Origin: Loktanella sp. 5RATIMAR09
GTDB taxonomy: Bacteria > Pseudomonadota > Alphaproteobacteria > Rhodobacterales > Rhodobacteraceae
Length of the DNA: 64,000 nt
Assembly (NCBI RefSeq): GCF_001419985.1
Contig: NZ_LJAL01000001.1
Span: 62,001-126,000, forward strand
Direction: 5' to 3'
Shown here: piece by piece, positions 46,405-56,654 of the stretch
Numbering within the stretch: the first letter of the stretch is position 1
Layout of the letters: each line of letters starts with the position of its first letter
Notes under the pieces: generated by a model
What the model was told of the DNA's origin: nothing
Databases searched by the model: none
Seen by the model: only the letters and a program-made list of their open reading frames with translations
Program-made: the position numbers and the translations under genes

Positions 46405-47421
46405 ATGCGCGTATTGGTGACCGGCGGCGCGGGATATATCGGCAGCCACACATTGCTGGAGCTTATGGCGCAGGGCCATGAAGTCTGCGTGCTGGACAAC
46501 TACAGCAATGCGACACCCGAAGTATTGAACCGCGTCCGCGCCCTGTCGAACGGCTTGGTCCATGACTACATCGGCGATGTACGTGATGCCGGAAAACTTG
46601 ACGAGGTCATGCAGGATTTTCAGCCCGAGGCCGTTATCCATTTCGCAGGCCTCAAGGCAGTCGGCGAAAGTCAGGAAAAACCGCTGCTTTATTATGACGT
46701 CAACGTTTCAGGTACATTGTCGTTGCTGCATGCGATGGACCGGGCAGGTTGCAAACGCCTGATCTTTTCATCCTCGGCGACGGTTTACGGTGAACCCGTC
46801 TATCTGCCCTATGATGAGGCGCATCCCACAAATCCAACCTCGGTCTACGGCAAGACCAAGCTGATGGCCGAGCAGATCCTGACGGATTGGGCCGCCGCTG
46901 ATTCTTCCCGCGCAGCCGTGCTGCTGCGTTATTTCAATCCGGTCGGGGCCCATGCTTCGGCGCAGATCGGCGAAGACCCCAAGGATATTCCAAATAACCT
47001 GATGCCCTTTATCGCGCAGGTCGCGGTGGGCAAGCGCGAAGCGTTGCAAGTCTTCGGGGACGATTACGACACCCCGGACGGCACGGGCCTGCGCGACTAT
47101 ATCCATGTGGTCGATCTTGCCCGCGCTCATGTTGCGGCGATCACCTATGCCGAACAGGCAAAAGGGGCGCGGCCGTTCAATATCGGCACCGGCCAGAGCT
47201 ATAGCGTGCGCGACATGGTTGCCGCATTCGAGCGGGCCTGCGGTGCACCGATCAAAACCCAACAGGTCGGGCGCCGTGAAGGCGATATTGCAGCGATGCA
47301 GGCCGATGCGAGCCGTGCCAATGCGGAACTGGGTTGGCAGGCGACGCATGATCTGGATGCCATGACTGCGAGCACTTGGGCGTGGCAATCTGCCAATCCG
47401 AACGGCTACGGCGGGTCGTAA
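46405..47421 (+). CDS. galE: UDP-glucose 4-epimerase
   Basis: A 338-residue extended SDR. It has the NAD motif GGAGYIG (7-13), the DN that follows (VLDNYSNA), SSSATVYG, and the catalytic Tyr/Lys in SVYGKTKLMAE. PVGAHASAQIGEDP and RDYIHVVDLARAH are typical GalE blocks. It interconverts UDP-glucose and UDP-galactose for surface sugars. TTGGAGGC is a good ribosome site. A hairpin follows the stop. Confidence 0.94.
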   Translation: MRVLVTGGAGYIGSHTLLELMAQGHEVCVLDNYSNATPEVLNRVRALSNGLVHDYIGDVRDAGKLDEVMQDFQPEAVIHFAGLKAVGESQEKPLLYYDVNVSGTLSLLHAMDRAGCKRLIFSSSATVYGEPVYLPYDEAHPTNPTSVYGKTKLMAEQILTDWAAADSSRAAVLLRYFNPVGAHASAQIGEDPKDIPNNLMPFIAQVAVGKREALQVFGDDYDTPDGTGLRDYIHVVDLARAHVAAITYAEQAKGARPFNIGTGQSYSVRDMVAAFERACGAPIKTQQVGRREGDIAAMQADASRANAELGWQATHDLDAMTASTWAWQSANPNGYGGS

Positions 47422-47745
47422 ACGAAATGTGCCCTGCGTTATTAACGCAAGGCACACTGAAGACGAACCGTTAAACCCTCACCACTGGAAAAATTCCCCG
47501 CATTCACCATAGCGCATGTGCAGCATTTCTTCTGTGCGTTTTGTCACACAAGATATCCGCAGGGGATTGAATTTCTGACCCCACACCTCGCATCTGCGTG
47601 CGGAATTGCCTTAAATCCGATGCGTTATTAAAGAAATTACACGGCAAAGTTCACGCCTGCGCCCCAATTCCGCCGCAACCGGACCGCCGAAAAAAATAAT
47701 CCTGCGAAATATATAGATGACACGTGGTTCCGGGGGGTACCTTTC
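47422..47745. promoter_or_regulatory. Intergenic region between galE and the RTX gene
   Basis: A 324-base gap. GTGCC-C-TGCGTT-ATT-AACGCA-A-GGCAC (47429-47455) is a strong hairpin 7 bases after the galE stop, though no T-run follows. The rest is A/T-richer near the RTX start (TTATTAAAGAAATTAC) and should hold its promoter. A GGGGGG run precedes the RTX start and may act as its ribosome site. No other gene seen. Confidence 0.5.
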
Positions 47746-49923
47746 ATGTCTTCACTATCCTTTACCGGTTATGTCACCGATCCCGGTGACGTGGGGCACT
47801 CGCATATCACTGATCTTTTCGTCATGGAGATCGGGGGCACTGACCAGCTTTACAGCACAACACGCTATGATGGCGTCCTGCGGCACTGGAACATCGATAG
47901 CGGCGTTTTGGTCATAGAAGAGACCCAGCCCTATTTCAGCGGCGTGGTTCTTGGTGGTGCGGCAGGCATCAGCGCGATAGCAGAGGGGGCAAACGCCGGT
48001 CTTTTGGTCGGCGGCGGCGCAGGTGGGGCGCTTCAGACGATTGGGATTGCCCCTGATGGCGGTTTTGCGACCGTTACGCCACTGGTTGGCCTCCCGGCCA
48101 CATTCAACGGCTTTCAACACGGCGTCACCCTTGTCCTTCCTGATGGAACGCAGGCCGTTTACGGTGCGCTTGCAGGTCAGACCGGCCTTGCCCGCATCCG
48201 GTTCGAAGCCGATGGCACCCTGCAAGATCACGCTGTGCTTTATGATACAGACCCTGCGACGACTGCACGCATCGCGGCCGTCACTCTCGCTTCGGTCGAG
48301 GGCCAGAACTTTGTTCTCACGACAAGCGAAACCCAGAACGGCCTGACAGCACGGTCGGTCGATTCGACAGGCGCTATCGTGAGTGCAACGACCATCGGTG
48401 CAGATGACGGCCTTTGGATCAGTGCACCGACAGCACTTGAGACTGCCACGGTTGGAGATGCGACATTCGTTATCCTCGCCGCTGCCGGATCAAGCAGTCT
48501 CAGCGTGGTAGAACTTGGCACTGATGGCGGCATGATCGTGCGTGACCACGTGCTTGATGGACGCGATACGCGCTTTGGCGGCGTTACGTCACTTGAGATT
48601 ATCCAGACAGAGGGCAAGACCTATGTCATTGCAGGCGGTGCCGATGACGGGGTTTCGGTTTTTTTGCTGCTCTCTGGCGGCCTGCTGGTACATCGCGCGA
48701 CGATTGAAGACACCGTCGATTTCGGGCTTGATAACGTCAGCGCCCTGGCGGCACGGGATCGCATCGGCGGCATAGATGTCTTTGTGGCCAGCAGCAGCGA
48801 ACCGGGCGTCACGCAACTGGCCTTTGATACCGGTGTTGCCGGTATTGATCTGACGGCCACTCTGGCCGGGGGGCCGTTGGTCGGCACCGACGGGAATGAT
48901 ATCCTGCAAGGGCATGACGGCGACGATGCCATATCCGGGGGGGCAGGTGACGACATTCTGCGCGATGGCGCAGGCGTCGACATCATGTCAGGCGGCAGCG
49001 GTGCGGATGTCTTTATTCTCAGCGCCGATGGCAGCACCGACACGATCACGGACTTCACTGTGGGTGAAGACAGCATTGATCTATCGCTTTGGCCCATGCT
49101 GCGCGACATCAGCCAGCTGTTTATCACAATTCGCAGCGATGGCATGGCAATCAGCTATGGCGACGAAGTCCTGATCGTGCAGAGTTCCGACGGCGCCCCC
49201 ATTGATTACCGCACCCTGACAACGGCCGATCTGATCGGGGCGACACGCCTGCCTGTCGGGATCACACCCGGCTACCCCGGACCGGCAACGCCGGTCCCTG
49301 ATCTGAACAACCCACCGCAAGAGCCCCCTGCCGATCAGAGTGGCGAGAACAGCGCCCTGACATCGCTTCAAATCATTGGTGCAGGCAATCTGGATCAACT
49401 GCGCGACACGATGAATGATGCGGCGGGCAGTGGACTTTACGGGCTTACGATTGATGGAACCGATGCTGACGAAACACTCTTTGGCAGCGACCAGTTTGAT
49501 TTGATCTTTGCGGGTGGCGGCAACGATACCGTCAGCGGAGCGCAAGGGAGCGACACAATTTTTGGCCGCGCCGGCAATGACATTCTGGACGGCGGTGACG
49601 GCGCAGATACGCTTTTCGGCGGTCTCGGCGATGATCGGCTTGATGGAGGCAACGGCCACGATTGGCTGAACGGCGGCGCTGGTGCCGATACCTTTGTCTT
49701 CAATAGCGGCGTCGATGTGATTGCCGACTTCGAACAGGGCATCGACCAGATCGTCCTCGACGCGGGTCTTTGGACCGGACTGACCTCTGCGGCAGATCTG
49801 CTTTTCATCTATGGCACCTACGAAGACAGGCGTATGACCATTGATTTTGCAGATGGCAATATCCTGCATATCGACGGGATCATCGACCCCGCCACGCTTG
49901 CAGACGACATCATTTTGTTCTGA
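47746..49923 (+). CDS. Large RTX calcium-binding secreted protein
   Basis: A 725-residue acidic protein. The first 370 residues have repeated beta-rich blades (propeller-like) with no signal peptide. Two RTX regions follow, near residues 380-425 (GTDGNDILQG, GGAGDDIL) and 575-650 (GGGNDTVSG, RAGNDILDG, GLGDDRLDG, GAGADTFVF). These nonapeptides fold on calcium outside the cell, and the C-terminus (PATLADDIILF) suits a type I secretion signal. No secretion ATPase is in the window. It may bind or act at the cell surface with the adjacent polysaccharide-export protein; enzymatic activity is not seen. Confidence 0.88.
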   Translation: MSSLSFTGYVTDPGDVGHSHITDLFVMEIGGTDQLYSTTRYDGVLRHWNIDSGVLVIEETQPYFSGVVLGGAAGISAIAEGANAGLLVGGGAGGALQTIGIAPDGGFATVTPLVGLPATFNGFQHGVTLVLPDGTQAVYGALAGQTGLARIRFEADGTLQDHAVLYDTDPATTARIAAVTLASVEGQNFVLTTSETQNGLTARSVDSTGAIVSATTIGADDGLWISAPTALETATVGDATFVILAAAGSSSLSVVELGTDGGMIVRDHVLDGRDTRFGGVTSLEIIQTEGKTYVIAGGADDGVSVFLLLSGGLLVHRATIEDTVDFGLDNVSALAARDRIGGIDVFVASSSEPGVTQLAFDTGVAGIDLTATLAGGPLVGTDGNDILQGHDGDDAISGGAGDDILRDGAGVDIMSGGSGADVFILSADGSTDTITDFTVGEDSIDLSLWPMLRDISQLFITIRSDGMAISYGDEVLIVQSSDGAPIDYRTLTTADLIGATRLPVGITPGYPGPATPVPDLNNPPQEPPADQSGENSALTSLQIIGAGNLDQLRDTMNDAAGSGLYGLTIDGTDADETLFGSDQFDLIFAGGGNDTVSGAQGSDTIFGRAGNDILDGGDGADTLFGGLGDDRLDGGNGHDWLNGGAGADTFVFNSGVDVIADFEQGIDQIVLDAGLWTGLTSAADLLFIYGTYEDRRMTIDFADGNILHIDGIIDPATLADDIILF

Positions 49924-49929
49924 ACGTGA

Positions 49930-51042
49930 TCAGTTGCTGCTGACCACGGATGCAACATTGTTTGTCAGACCAAACAGCGTCAACGCAGGGCCAAGCGCGC
50001 TTTCGGTGCCATAGATCAGATCGTTCCCTTCAAGCATGAACTTGCCCGCCGAGAATAGCCCATCCGCCGAGGTTAGGTCGATTGTAAAGACAATACGTTC
50101 TTGCGGCGGCCCCGCGATGCCATCTTTCACGGCACCTGGGGCGTACTCCCGCAGGATCAGAATTCCTTCCGGATTTGCACTGCCCGCATTGACGCCGCCA
50201 ATAAAGGCCAAGGCCTCAAGCGCCGAAAACTCGATTTCGGGGAAATCAAAGATCGATTGTGCGCCAGTCGCACCAAGGGTGATAAACTGACGCTTGTCGT
50301 CTTCGATAAAAATACGGTCCCCGCCACGCACGGCAATATTGGTCGTCGGATCACTCAAAAGCCGCTCGAACGGAATACCAAAAGTCCGGTTTCCACGGAC
50401 CAGCCTCACCTGCGGTGAGTTCAGATCAGGGCGCGGACCACCCGCCTGCGAGAACAGATCGAGGATCTTGAAGTTGCGGTTGGGCAGGGGATAAAGACCG
50501 GGGGCTGATACGCCAGCGGCAAGGTTTGCAGTATTTGTCTGGCCCGGCTCAACAGTCAACTGGACCTGCGCAGATGGCACGGTCCGGATCAGCTGTTCCT
50601 CGATCCTTTCGCGGGCTGTGTTGGGCGCCATTCCGGCGACGCGCAAGCTCCCGATGTAGGGAACAAAGATGCGGCCATCCGCGCTTACGATTTCAGGCTG
50701 CAATGGCGTCACACCAGCCGCGCCGAAGATCGAGTTTTCCTCGGCATCCCAGATCGTCACCTGAACAGTGTCGCCCGCCGCAATCACCATCGAGGCTGGC
50801 TGTTCTTGCGCAACAGGCCACGGCAATGTCGTCTGACCCGTGACCGGCCAGCCCTGCAAGACAGGCAGCGTGTCGCGGTTCACTTCATAAACGGCAAAAT
50901 CGTAAGCTGGCTCTTCGCCCTGTGCGGCAGTATTGGCCTTGGCCGCGGCAAGAACCTCTGACTGAAAACCGGCACCACGCGGCAAACCGCAACCGGCGAG
51001 CGCACAACATACGACGAGTGCAACGAGTTTATGAACGATCAA
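49930..51042 (-). CDS. Polysaccharide export (Wza/KpsD-type) outer-membrane lipoprotein
   Basis: A 370-residue lipoprotein with lipobox LAGC (C18). The Poly_export domain (VIAAGDTVQVTIWDAEENS, IFVPYIGSLRVAGMAPNTAR) is followed by SLBB-like repeats (GVSAPGLYPLPNRNFKILDL, and FIGGVNAGSANPEGILILRE). Such proteins form the outer-membrane exit for capsule or exopolysaccharide. No inner-membrane partner (Wzc) or synthesis cluster is adjacent, so it may be a dispersed locus. It converges with the RTX gene, 6 bases away. Confidence 0.88.
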   Translation of the reverse strand: MIVHKLVALVVCCALAGCGLPRGAGFQSEVLAAAKANTAAQGEEPAYDFAVYEVNRDTLPVLQGWPVTGQTTLPWPVAQEQPASMVIAAGDTVQVTIWDAEENSIFGAAGVTPLQPEIVSADGRIFVPYIGSLRVAGMAPNTARERIEEQLIRTVPSAQVQLTVEPGQTNTANLAAGVSAPGLYPLPNRNFKILDLFSQAGGPRPDLNSPQVRLVRGNRTFGIPFERLLSDPTTNIAVRGGDRIFIEDDKRQFITLGATGAQSIFDFPEIEFSALEALAFIGGVNAGSANPEGILILREYAPGAVKDGIAGPPQERIVFTIDLTSADGLFSAGKFMLEGNDLIYGTESALGPALTLFGLTNNVASVVSSN

Positions 51043-51146
51043 ACCTGAATCCTTTCGGGCAATCCGCGTATCCTACACTGCTTAGATTTTATGAACAGCG
51101 CCTAAGCCGGCAAAATGTCAGATAATACACGGTCCTGACAAGAGGA

Positions 51147-51323
51147 TCAGAAATCAATCGCCAATCCCTTTTTTTCCCAATCGCCATAGCGAACAGGCTC
51201 GGGCCCGTCGCGCCCGCCCAATTCGGTCGGCAGCTGTTTGGCACCAGCTTTCTTGCGGCGCTCTTCTGCCTCTGCCAAGGCGCGTTGTGCCGCAGGGGGC
51301 AAGTCTTTGGTCTCTTCGGTCAT
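51147..51323 (-). CDS. SdhAF4/DUF1674 family protein
   Basis: A 58-residue protein ending in GGRDGPEPVRYGDWEKKG LAIDF, the hallmark C-terminal block of DUF1674, the bacterial relatives of succinate dehydrogenase assembly factor 4. It would help assemble flavinylated SdhA. The start is the MTEETKD methionine; a longer upstream reading is unlikely. It is divergent from rsmB by 72 bases. Confidence 0.85.
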   Translation of the reverse strand: MTEETKDLPPAAQRALAEAEERRKKAGAKQLPTELGGRDGPEPVRYGDWEKKGLAIDF

Positions 51324-51395
51324 GGCAGGCGGCTCCTTGTCGATATCCTGTGTTTGATATACGCGCTGCACAGCAAGCTTCAAGTGAGACTACAG

Positions 51396-52670
51396 ATGAC
51401 CCAGACCGGCCTGCCAGCCCGCCGCACCGCCCATCATCTGCTGATGCAGATCACGACCGAAGGTCGCCTGATGGCCGAATTAATCGCCGGTGGAGCGTTG
51501 GCGCGTCTGGAAAACGATGATCGCGCCCGTGCCCAGCGCCTTGCAACCGACGCGTTGCGCGGCCTTGATCGTGCGGACCGGATGCTGAAACCTTACCTGA
51601 AGAAAACGCCCCCCGATCACGTGATGAATGCCCTGCGTCTTGGCGTGATCGAGCTGTGCAATGGCGAGGCCGCACATGGTGTCGTCAACGCCTATGTCGA
51701 AATTGTCGCCCGCAACAAACGGACACAGGCGATGAAGGGCCTGACAAATGCCGTGTTGCGCAAAATCGCCGATGAGGGGCCCGCAGGTTGGGCCAAGCGT
51801 GCTGTGCCGCTCATGCCCGGCTGGTTGCGGCAACCGTTGGTGGCCGCTTGGGGCCGCGACGCAGTCACCGATATGGAAGCGGCGCATTTCGCAGGCGCGC
51901 CGCTTGATCTGACGGCCAAATGGGACTCGGAGGCGGTCGCTAGGGCCGTAGGCGGAACAGTTCTGCCGACAGGCTCTGTCCGTGTACCGAACGCGGGACA
52001 GGTCTCGACCCTTGCAGGATATGCCAGCGGTGACTGGTGGGTACAGGATGCGGCAGCAGCCATTCCTGTGAAACTGCTTGGCGATGTCAAAGGTTTGAAA
52101 GTGCTTGATCTTTGCGCCGCACCGGGTGGCAAGACCATGCAACTGGCGGCTTTGGGCGCAGATGTCACGGCGGTGGATATCTCCGACAAACGTATGGAGC
52201 GGGTCAGCGACAACCTGGCCCGTGTGGGATTGACCGCCACTTGCGTGGTCAGCGACGCGTTTGAATTCAGTGACAGCGGATTTGATGCCGTTCTTCTGGA
52301 TGCCCCCTGCTCGGCGACCGGAACGATCCGGCGGCACCCGGACTTGCCTTATGCAAAGGACGGGTCCGAATTTGGTGCTTTGATCGACCAGCAGGAAGCA
52401 CTCATTGATCACGCGCTCACGCTTTTGAAACCCGGTGGGCGGCTCGTGTTTTGCACATGTTCGTTGCTGCCTGATGAGGGTGAAGTGCAGGCCGAAGAGG
52501 CATTAGCACGGCATGAAGGTCTGGCTATTGACGCCGGCCCGCTGCGCATTGACGGGATCAACCCTGACTGGATCACGGCAGAAGGCGGCCTGCGTCTGCG
52601 CCCCGATTTCTGGGCAGATCACGGCGGGATGGACGGGTTCTATATGGCGGTGATGCGAAAGCCTGCGTGA
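51396..52670 (+). CDS. rsmB: 16S rRNA (cytosine-C5) methyltransferase
   Basis: A 424-residue RsmB/Sun-type enzyme. The N-terminal NusB-like RNA-binding domain (GGALARLENDDRARAQRLATDALRG region) precedes the methyltransferase with SAM motif LDLCAAPGGKT, catalytic motif LLDAPCSATGTIRRHPDL, and FCTCSLLPDEGE. It methylates C967-type cytosine in 16S rRNA. It is divergent from the SdhAF4-like gene. The heparinase-like gene follows after about 70 bases. Confidence 0.92.
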   Translation: MTQTGLPARRTAHHLLMQITTEGRLMAELIAGGALARLENDDRARAQRLATDALRGLDRADRMLKPYLKKTPPDHVMNALRLGVIELCNGEAAHGVVNAYVEIVARNKRTQAMKGLTNAVLRKIADEGPAGWAKRAVPLMPGWLRQPLVAAWGRDAVTDMEAAHFAGAPLDLTAKWDSEAVARAVGGTVLPTGSVRVPNAGQVSTLAGYASGDWWVQDAAAAIPVKLLGDVKGLKVLDLCAAPGGKTMQLAALGADVTAVDISDKRMERVSDNLARVGLTATCVVSDAFEFSDSGFDAVLLDAPCSATGTIRRHPDLPYAKDGSEFGALIDQQEALIDHALTLLKPGGRLVFCTCSLLPDEGEVQAEEALARHEGLAIDAGPLRIDGINPDWITAEGGLRLRPDFWADHGGMDGFYMAVMRKPA

Positions 52671-52740
52671 CTTGGCGGCAACCATTTCCTATGGTTCGGG
52701 AAAAATAAACCCGCAGGAATGTAACCCGAGGCCGCAGGAA

Positions 52741-54480
52741 TTGGCGCAACTCACAAAATGGCAACAACGCCGCAGGCGCATGATGCATCGGTTTCATGCG
52801 CGCCGTGCCGCACGTGCCGCTGTCGCGACGGCTTTCGTCACTTTGCCGGAACCACACACAATCGGCGTTTTTGCCCGCGGTCAGCAGCTTGTTGCGGGTA
52901 AATTTCTTTTCTCCGGTCTGTTTGTCGAAGGGAAAGAACACAGCATATGGGATATCGCCGACGCCTACCCCGAAGTGTCGGATGAGATCCAGGGATGCGG
53001 CTGGCTGGATGATCTCGCGGCGGTCGGGGACGAGGCTGCGCGCACCTTGGCGCGGACATGGGTGCTGGCATGGATCGACCGTTATGGTGACGGCCGCAGT
53101 GACGGATGGACACCCGGGGTAACGGGGCGCAGGCTTATGCGCCTGATAAACCACGGCCCGTTTGTGCTGCGGGGGCAGGACAAGACAACGTCCTACCGGT
53201 TCTTCCAGAGCCTTGCGCGACAGGCACTTTTCCTGTCACGCCGCTGGCATGCCACAGAACCCGGCGTGCGCCGCTTTGAGGCCTTGGCAGGCATCATTTA
53301 TGCCAGCCTCTCTCTCAAGAGTATCGATCACTATACCGCACCCGCCTTACAGGCATTGGGTAAGGATTGCGACAGCGAGATCAGCGCAGACGGCGCGGTT
53401 GCGACCCGCAAACCCCAAGACCTGCTGGATATCCTCAGCTTGCTGAACTGGACAGCCCAGTCATTGAAAGACGCGGACCATGCGTGCCCGCCTGCGCTGA
53501 CAGGCGCCATTGCACGCATGACGCCCACCTTGCGCGCCCTGCGCCACTCCGATGGCGGTCTGGCGCGATTTCATGGCGGTGGAAATGGCGTGGACGGACG
53601 GCTGGACGAGGCCTTGGTCGCGTCAGGCATCAAGACACCACCCCAAGGGTACAGGCATATGGGGTACGCGCGCCTTGCGGCGGGCCGAACCACTTTGATC
53701 GCGGACGCAGCCCCACCCCCGCAAGGCGCGGCATCCGCCGACGGGCACGCCAGTACTCTGGCCTTCGAGCTGACATCAGGACGCAGGCCATTGATCGTCA
53801 ACTGCGGCTCCGGCGCCCGTTTCGGAGAGGAATGGCGCAGGGCTAGCCGCGCCACACCCAGCCATTCCACGATGATGATCGAGGGTGTATCGTCATCCCA
53901 TCTGGGTCTCAGAGGGCGCGGGATTGCCGGTGCCGAACTGTTGACCGAATTGCCAACGCGGGTGGACTGCATTCCTTCGGAAACGGCACATGCCCGCAAA
54001 CTTGAGCTATCGCACAACGGTTATCAACCGTCACATGGGCTTACCCATGCGCGGACACTACAGCTTTCTCTGGATGGCCGCACGCTTGAAGGGGAAGACA
54101 TGCTAACAACGCTTGGCCCCGATGATGAAGCGGCCTTTGATGCCGCACGGGCGCGCAGCAGCCTACCGTATATTCTGCGGTTTCATCTTCATCCTGATGT
54201 TGAAGCTGCAATAGATACCGCAGGGACTGCTGTGTCTCTGACGCTGAAATCCGGCGAAGTCTGGGTTTTGCGCTATGATGGAGCGGCGGAACTTGGCCTG
54301 ACAGCATCGGTTTATCTGCAAAATCACGAATTAAAGCCCATTGCCACACAACAGGTGGTTTTATCTGGTTCCGCAATGGCCTATGCGACGCGTGTCCGTT
54401 GGTCCTTGGCCAAAACGCAAGATACGCCCGCTGCCGTGCGCGATTTTGTGCAGGCCGATCCACTGGACGCCGTCGATTAG
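52741..54480 (+). CDS. Heparinase II/III-family protein
   Basis: A 579-residue protein of the alginate lyase/heparinase II/III fold. Helical first half ([26 protein letters not shown] region), then the C-terminal beta part with [30 protein letters not shown] (partly quoted) and LRFHLHPDV. It may degrade an acidic polysaccharide; substrate unknown. The start is hard to fix. TTG at 52741 has GAGG at 52728 and best fits relatives in this group; TTG at 52672 lies directly after rsmB without a ribosome site; ATG at 52780 is a third choice. Confidence 0.85.
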   Translation: MAQLTKWQQRRRRMMHRFHARRAARAAVATAFVTLPEPHTIGVFARGQQLVAGKFLFSGLFVEGKEHSIWDIADAYPEVSDEIQGCGWLDDLAAVGDEAARTLARTWVLAWIDRYGDGRSDGWTPGVTGRRLMRLINHGPFVLRGQDKTTSYRFFQSLARQALFLSRRWHATEPGVRRFEALAGIIYASLSLKSIDHYTAPALQALGKDCDSEISADGAVATRKPQDLLDILSLLNWTAQSLKDADHACPPALTGAIARMTPTLRALRHSDGGLARFHGGGNGVDGRLDEALVASGIKTPPQGYRHMGYARLAAGRTTLIADAAPPPQGAASADGHASTLAFELTSGRRPLIVNCGSGARFGEEWRRASRATPSHSTMMIEGVSSSHLGLRGRGIAGAELLTELPTRVDCIPSETAHARKLELSHNGYQPSHGLTHARTLQLSLDGRTLEGEDMLTTLGPDDEAAFDAARARSSLPYILRFHLHPDVEAAIDTAGTAVSLTLKSGEVWVLRYDGAAELGLTASVYLQNHELKPIATQQVVLSGSAMAYATRVRWSLAKTQDTPAAVRDFVQADPLDAVD

Positions 54481-54496
54481 CCTTCAAAGGACCCAC

Positions 54497-56086
54497 ATGA
54501 CCGATCTTGTCCCACTGCGCCGCGCCCTTCTTTCTGTTTCTGACAAAACGGGGTTGATTGATCTTGGCCAGGCGCTTGCTGCGCGCGGCGTTGAACTGTT
54601 ATCCACCGGCGGCTCTGCCAAGGCGCTGCGCGATGCGGGCCTTGAAGTGCGCGATGTGGCCGATGTGACCGGTTTCCCCGAGATGATGGACGGGCGGGTC
54701 AAGACCCTGCACCCTGTGGTGCACGGCGGCCTTCTCGCGCGCCGCGATCTTGAGGCGCACCGCGATGCGATGGTGGAACATAACATCGGGCCGATCGACC
54801 TGCTGGTGGTGAACCTTTATCCGTTTGAAGAAACCGTCGCGAAAGGTGCAGATTTTGACACCTGCATTGAGAATATCGATATCGGCGGGCCTGCAATGAT
54901 CCGCTCTGCGGCCAAGAACCACGCGTTTGTGACGGTCGTGACGGATGTGGAAGATTACGCCGCGCTCTTGGCGGAGCTTGATGACAACGACGGCCAAACC
55001 ACACTGTCCCTGCGCCAGCGTCTGGCACAAACCGCTTACGCGCGCACTGCGGCCTATGACACCGCCGTCAGTACATGGATGGCGGGCGCGATTGGCGCGG
55101 ATACACCGCGCCGCCGGTCATTCAGCGGCACCTTCAAGCAAACCATGCGCTACGGCGAAAACAGCCACCAGTCTGCGGCGTTCTACACTGATGGCACAGG
55201 GCGTCCCGGTGTCGCGACCGCTGTGCAACATCAGGGCAAAGAGCTTTCGTATAACAACATTAACGACACCGACGCCGCCTTTGAGCTGGTCGCGGAATTT
55301 GACCCCGCCGAGGGCCCTGCCGTCGCTATCATCAAACACGCCAACCCCTGTGGCGTAGCGCGCGGTGCCACGCTGGTTGAGGCCTACCAGAACGCCTTTG
55401 ATTGCGACCGCACCAGCGCCTTTGGTGGCATTGTCGCCCTGAACCATCCACTGGATGAAGAGACGGCAAAGGCGATTGTCGAGATTTTCACCGAAGTCGT
55501 CATCGCACCCGGTGCCTCTGATGCAGCCAAGGCTGTGTTCGCGGGCAAAAAGAACTTGCGCCTGCTGACCACCGATGGTCTGCCTGATGTGAAAGCGCCG
55601 ATCACCACCTACCGTCAGGTCGCCGGCGGCATGCTGGTGCAGGACAAAGACACCGGATACATCGGCATGGATGATCTGAAAGTCGTGACCAAAGTTGCGC
55701 CGACCGAAGAACAAATGGCCGATCTGCTGTTTGCCTGGAAAGTCGCCAAGCATGTCAAATCCAACGCGATCGTCTACGTGAAAGACAAGGCCACCGTCGG
55801 CGTCGGCGCAGGCCAGATGTCGCGTCTGGACAGCGCGCTGATCGCCGCCAAAAAGGCCGAACGGATGGCCGAGGCGATGGGGTTGGACACGCCCTTGACC
55901 AAAGGTTCTGCCGTGGCGTCCGACGCGTTTTTTCCCTTTGCTGACGGTCTGATGGAGGCCGCTGCCGCTGGTGCGACCTGTGTCATCCAGCCCGGTGGCT
56001 CCATGCGTGACGATGAAGTGATCGCAGCCGCCGATGAGGCCGGCATCGCGATGGTCTTTACCGGCATGCGCCACTTCCGCCACTAG
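54497..56086 (+). CDS. purH: Bifunctional AICAR transformylase / IMP cyclohydrolase
   Basis: A 529-residue PurH performing the last two steps of IMP synthesis. The N-terminal IMP cyclohydrolase domain has [22 protein letters not shown] and [14 protein letters not shown]. The C-terminal transformylase has [39 protein letters not shown] and [16 protein letters not shown] lies before the start. It is in the co-directional block between the heparinase-like gene and lspA. Confidence 0.96.
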   Translation: MTDLVPLRRALLSVSDKTGLIDLGQALAARGVELLSTGGSAKALRDAGLEVRDVADVTGFPEMMDGRVKTLHPVVHGGLLARRDLEAHRDAMVEHNIGPIDLLVVNLYPFEETVAKGADFDTCIENIDIGGPAMIRSAAKNHAFVTVVTDVEDYAALLAELDDNDGQTTLSLRQRLAQTAYARTAAYDTAVSTWMAGAIGADTPRRRSFSGTFKQTMRYGENSHQSAAFYTDGTGRPGVATAVQHQGKELSYNNINDTDAAFELVAEFDPAEGPAVAIIKHANPCGVARGATLVEAYQNAFDCDRTSAFGGIVALNHPLDEETAKAIVEIFTEVVIAPGASDAAKAVFAGKKNLRLLTTDGLPDVKAPITTYRQVAGGMLVQDKDTGYIGMDDLKVVTKVAPTEEQMADLLFAWKVAKHVKSNAIVYVKDKATVGVGAGQMSRLDSALIAAKKAERMAEAMGLDTPLTKGSAVASDAFFPFADGLMEAAAAGATCVIQPGGSMRDDEVIAAADEAGIAMVFTGMRHFRH

Positions 56087-56095
56087 AGGACCGCC

Positions 56096-56602
56096 ATGCG
56101 CCTGATGTTCTTCACTGCCCTGTGGATTTTCCTGCTGGATCAGGTGATCAAATTCTATGTGTTGTTCACTGTTTTCGGGCTGCGCTGGGAACAGGTGACT
56201 TTGCCTTCGGATCAACTTCCCTATCCGCCGGCGGTGGATGTGTTTCCCCCCTTTCTTGTGCTGCGGATGGCATGGAACCGTGGCGTGAATTTTGGCCTTT
56301 TCGCCGAGTATGACATGCGCTGGGTACTGATCGGGGTCGCCTTTGCGATTACGGCAGGCGTGATCTGGTGGCTGAACAAGGTCGGCGGGACCAAGTGGGT
56401 TTATATCTCGGGCGGGTTGCTGATTGGTGGCGCGATGGGCAATGTGATTGACCGTTTCTTTTATGGTGCGGTCGCGGATTTTCTGAACATGTCCTGCTGC
56501 GGGATCAATAACCCTTATGCGTTCAACGTGGCTGACATCTGTATCTTCCTTGGTGCCATCGGGCTTGCCTTTCTTGCGGATGACAAAAAGAAATCGGCGT
56601 GA
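56096..56602 (+). CDS. lspA: Lipoprotein signal peptidase
   Basis: A 168-residue inner-membrane aspartyl peptidase with four hydrophobic spans. It cuts signal peptides from prolipoproteins before the modified cysteine. The family boxes are WNRGVNFGLF, GGAMGNVIDRFFYGAVADF (catalytic D128) and FNVADICI (catalytic D147). It starts 9 bases after purH and is followed by a lipoprotein gene, a likely substrate. Confidence 0.95.
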   Translation: MRLMFFTALWIFLLDQVIKFYVLFTVFGLRWEQVTLPSDQLPYPPAVDVFPPFLVLRMAWNRGVNFGLFAEYDMRWVLIGVAFAITAGVIWWLNKVGGTKWVYISGGLLIGGAMGNVIDRFFYGAVADFLNMSCCGINNPYAFNVADICIFLGAIGLAFLADDKKKSA

Positions 56603-56654
56603 CCTTGCGCCTCGCTTGGGCTACACAAATCTAACCATTACCGAGGGACTTCCC

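Noticed and set aside
48890-49700. RTX coding repeats as DNA repeats or CRISPR
   Set aside because: They are degenerate codons for calcium-binding nonapeptides, in frame throughout.
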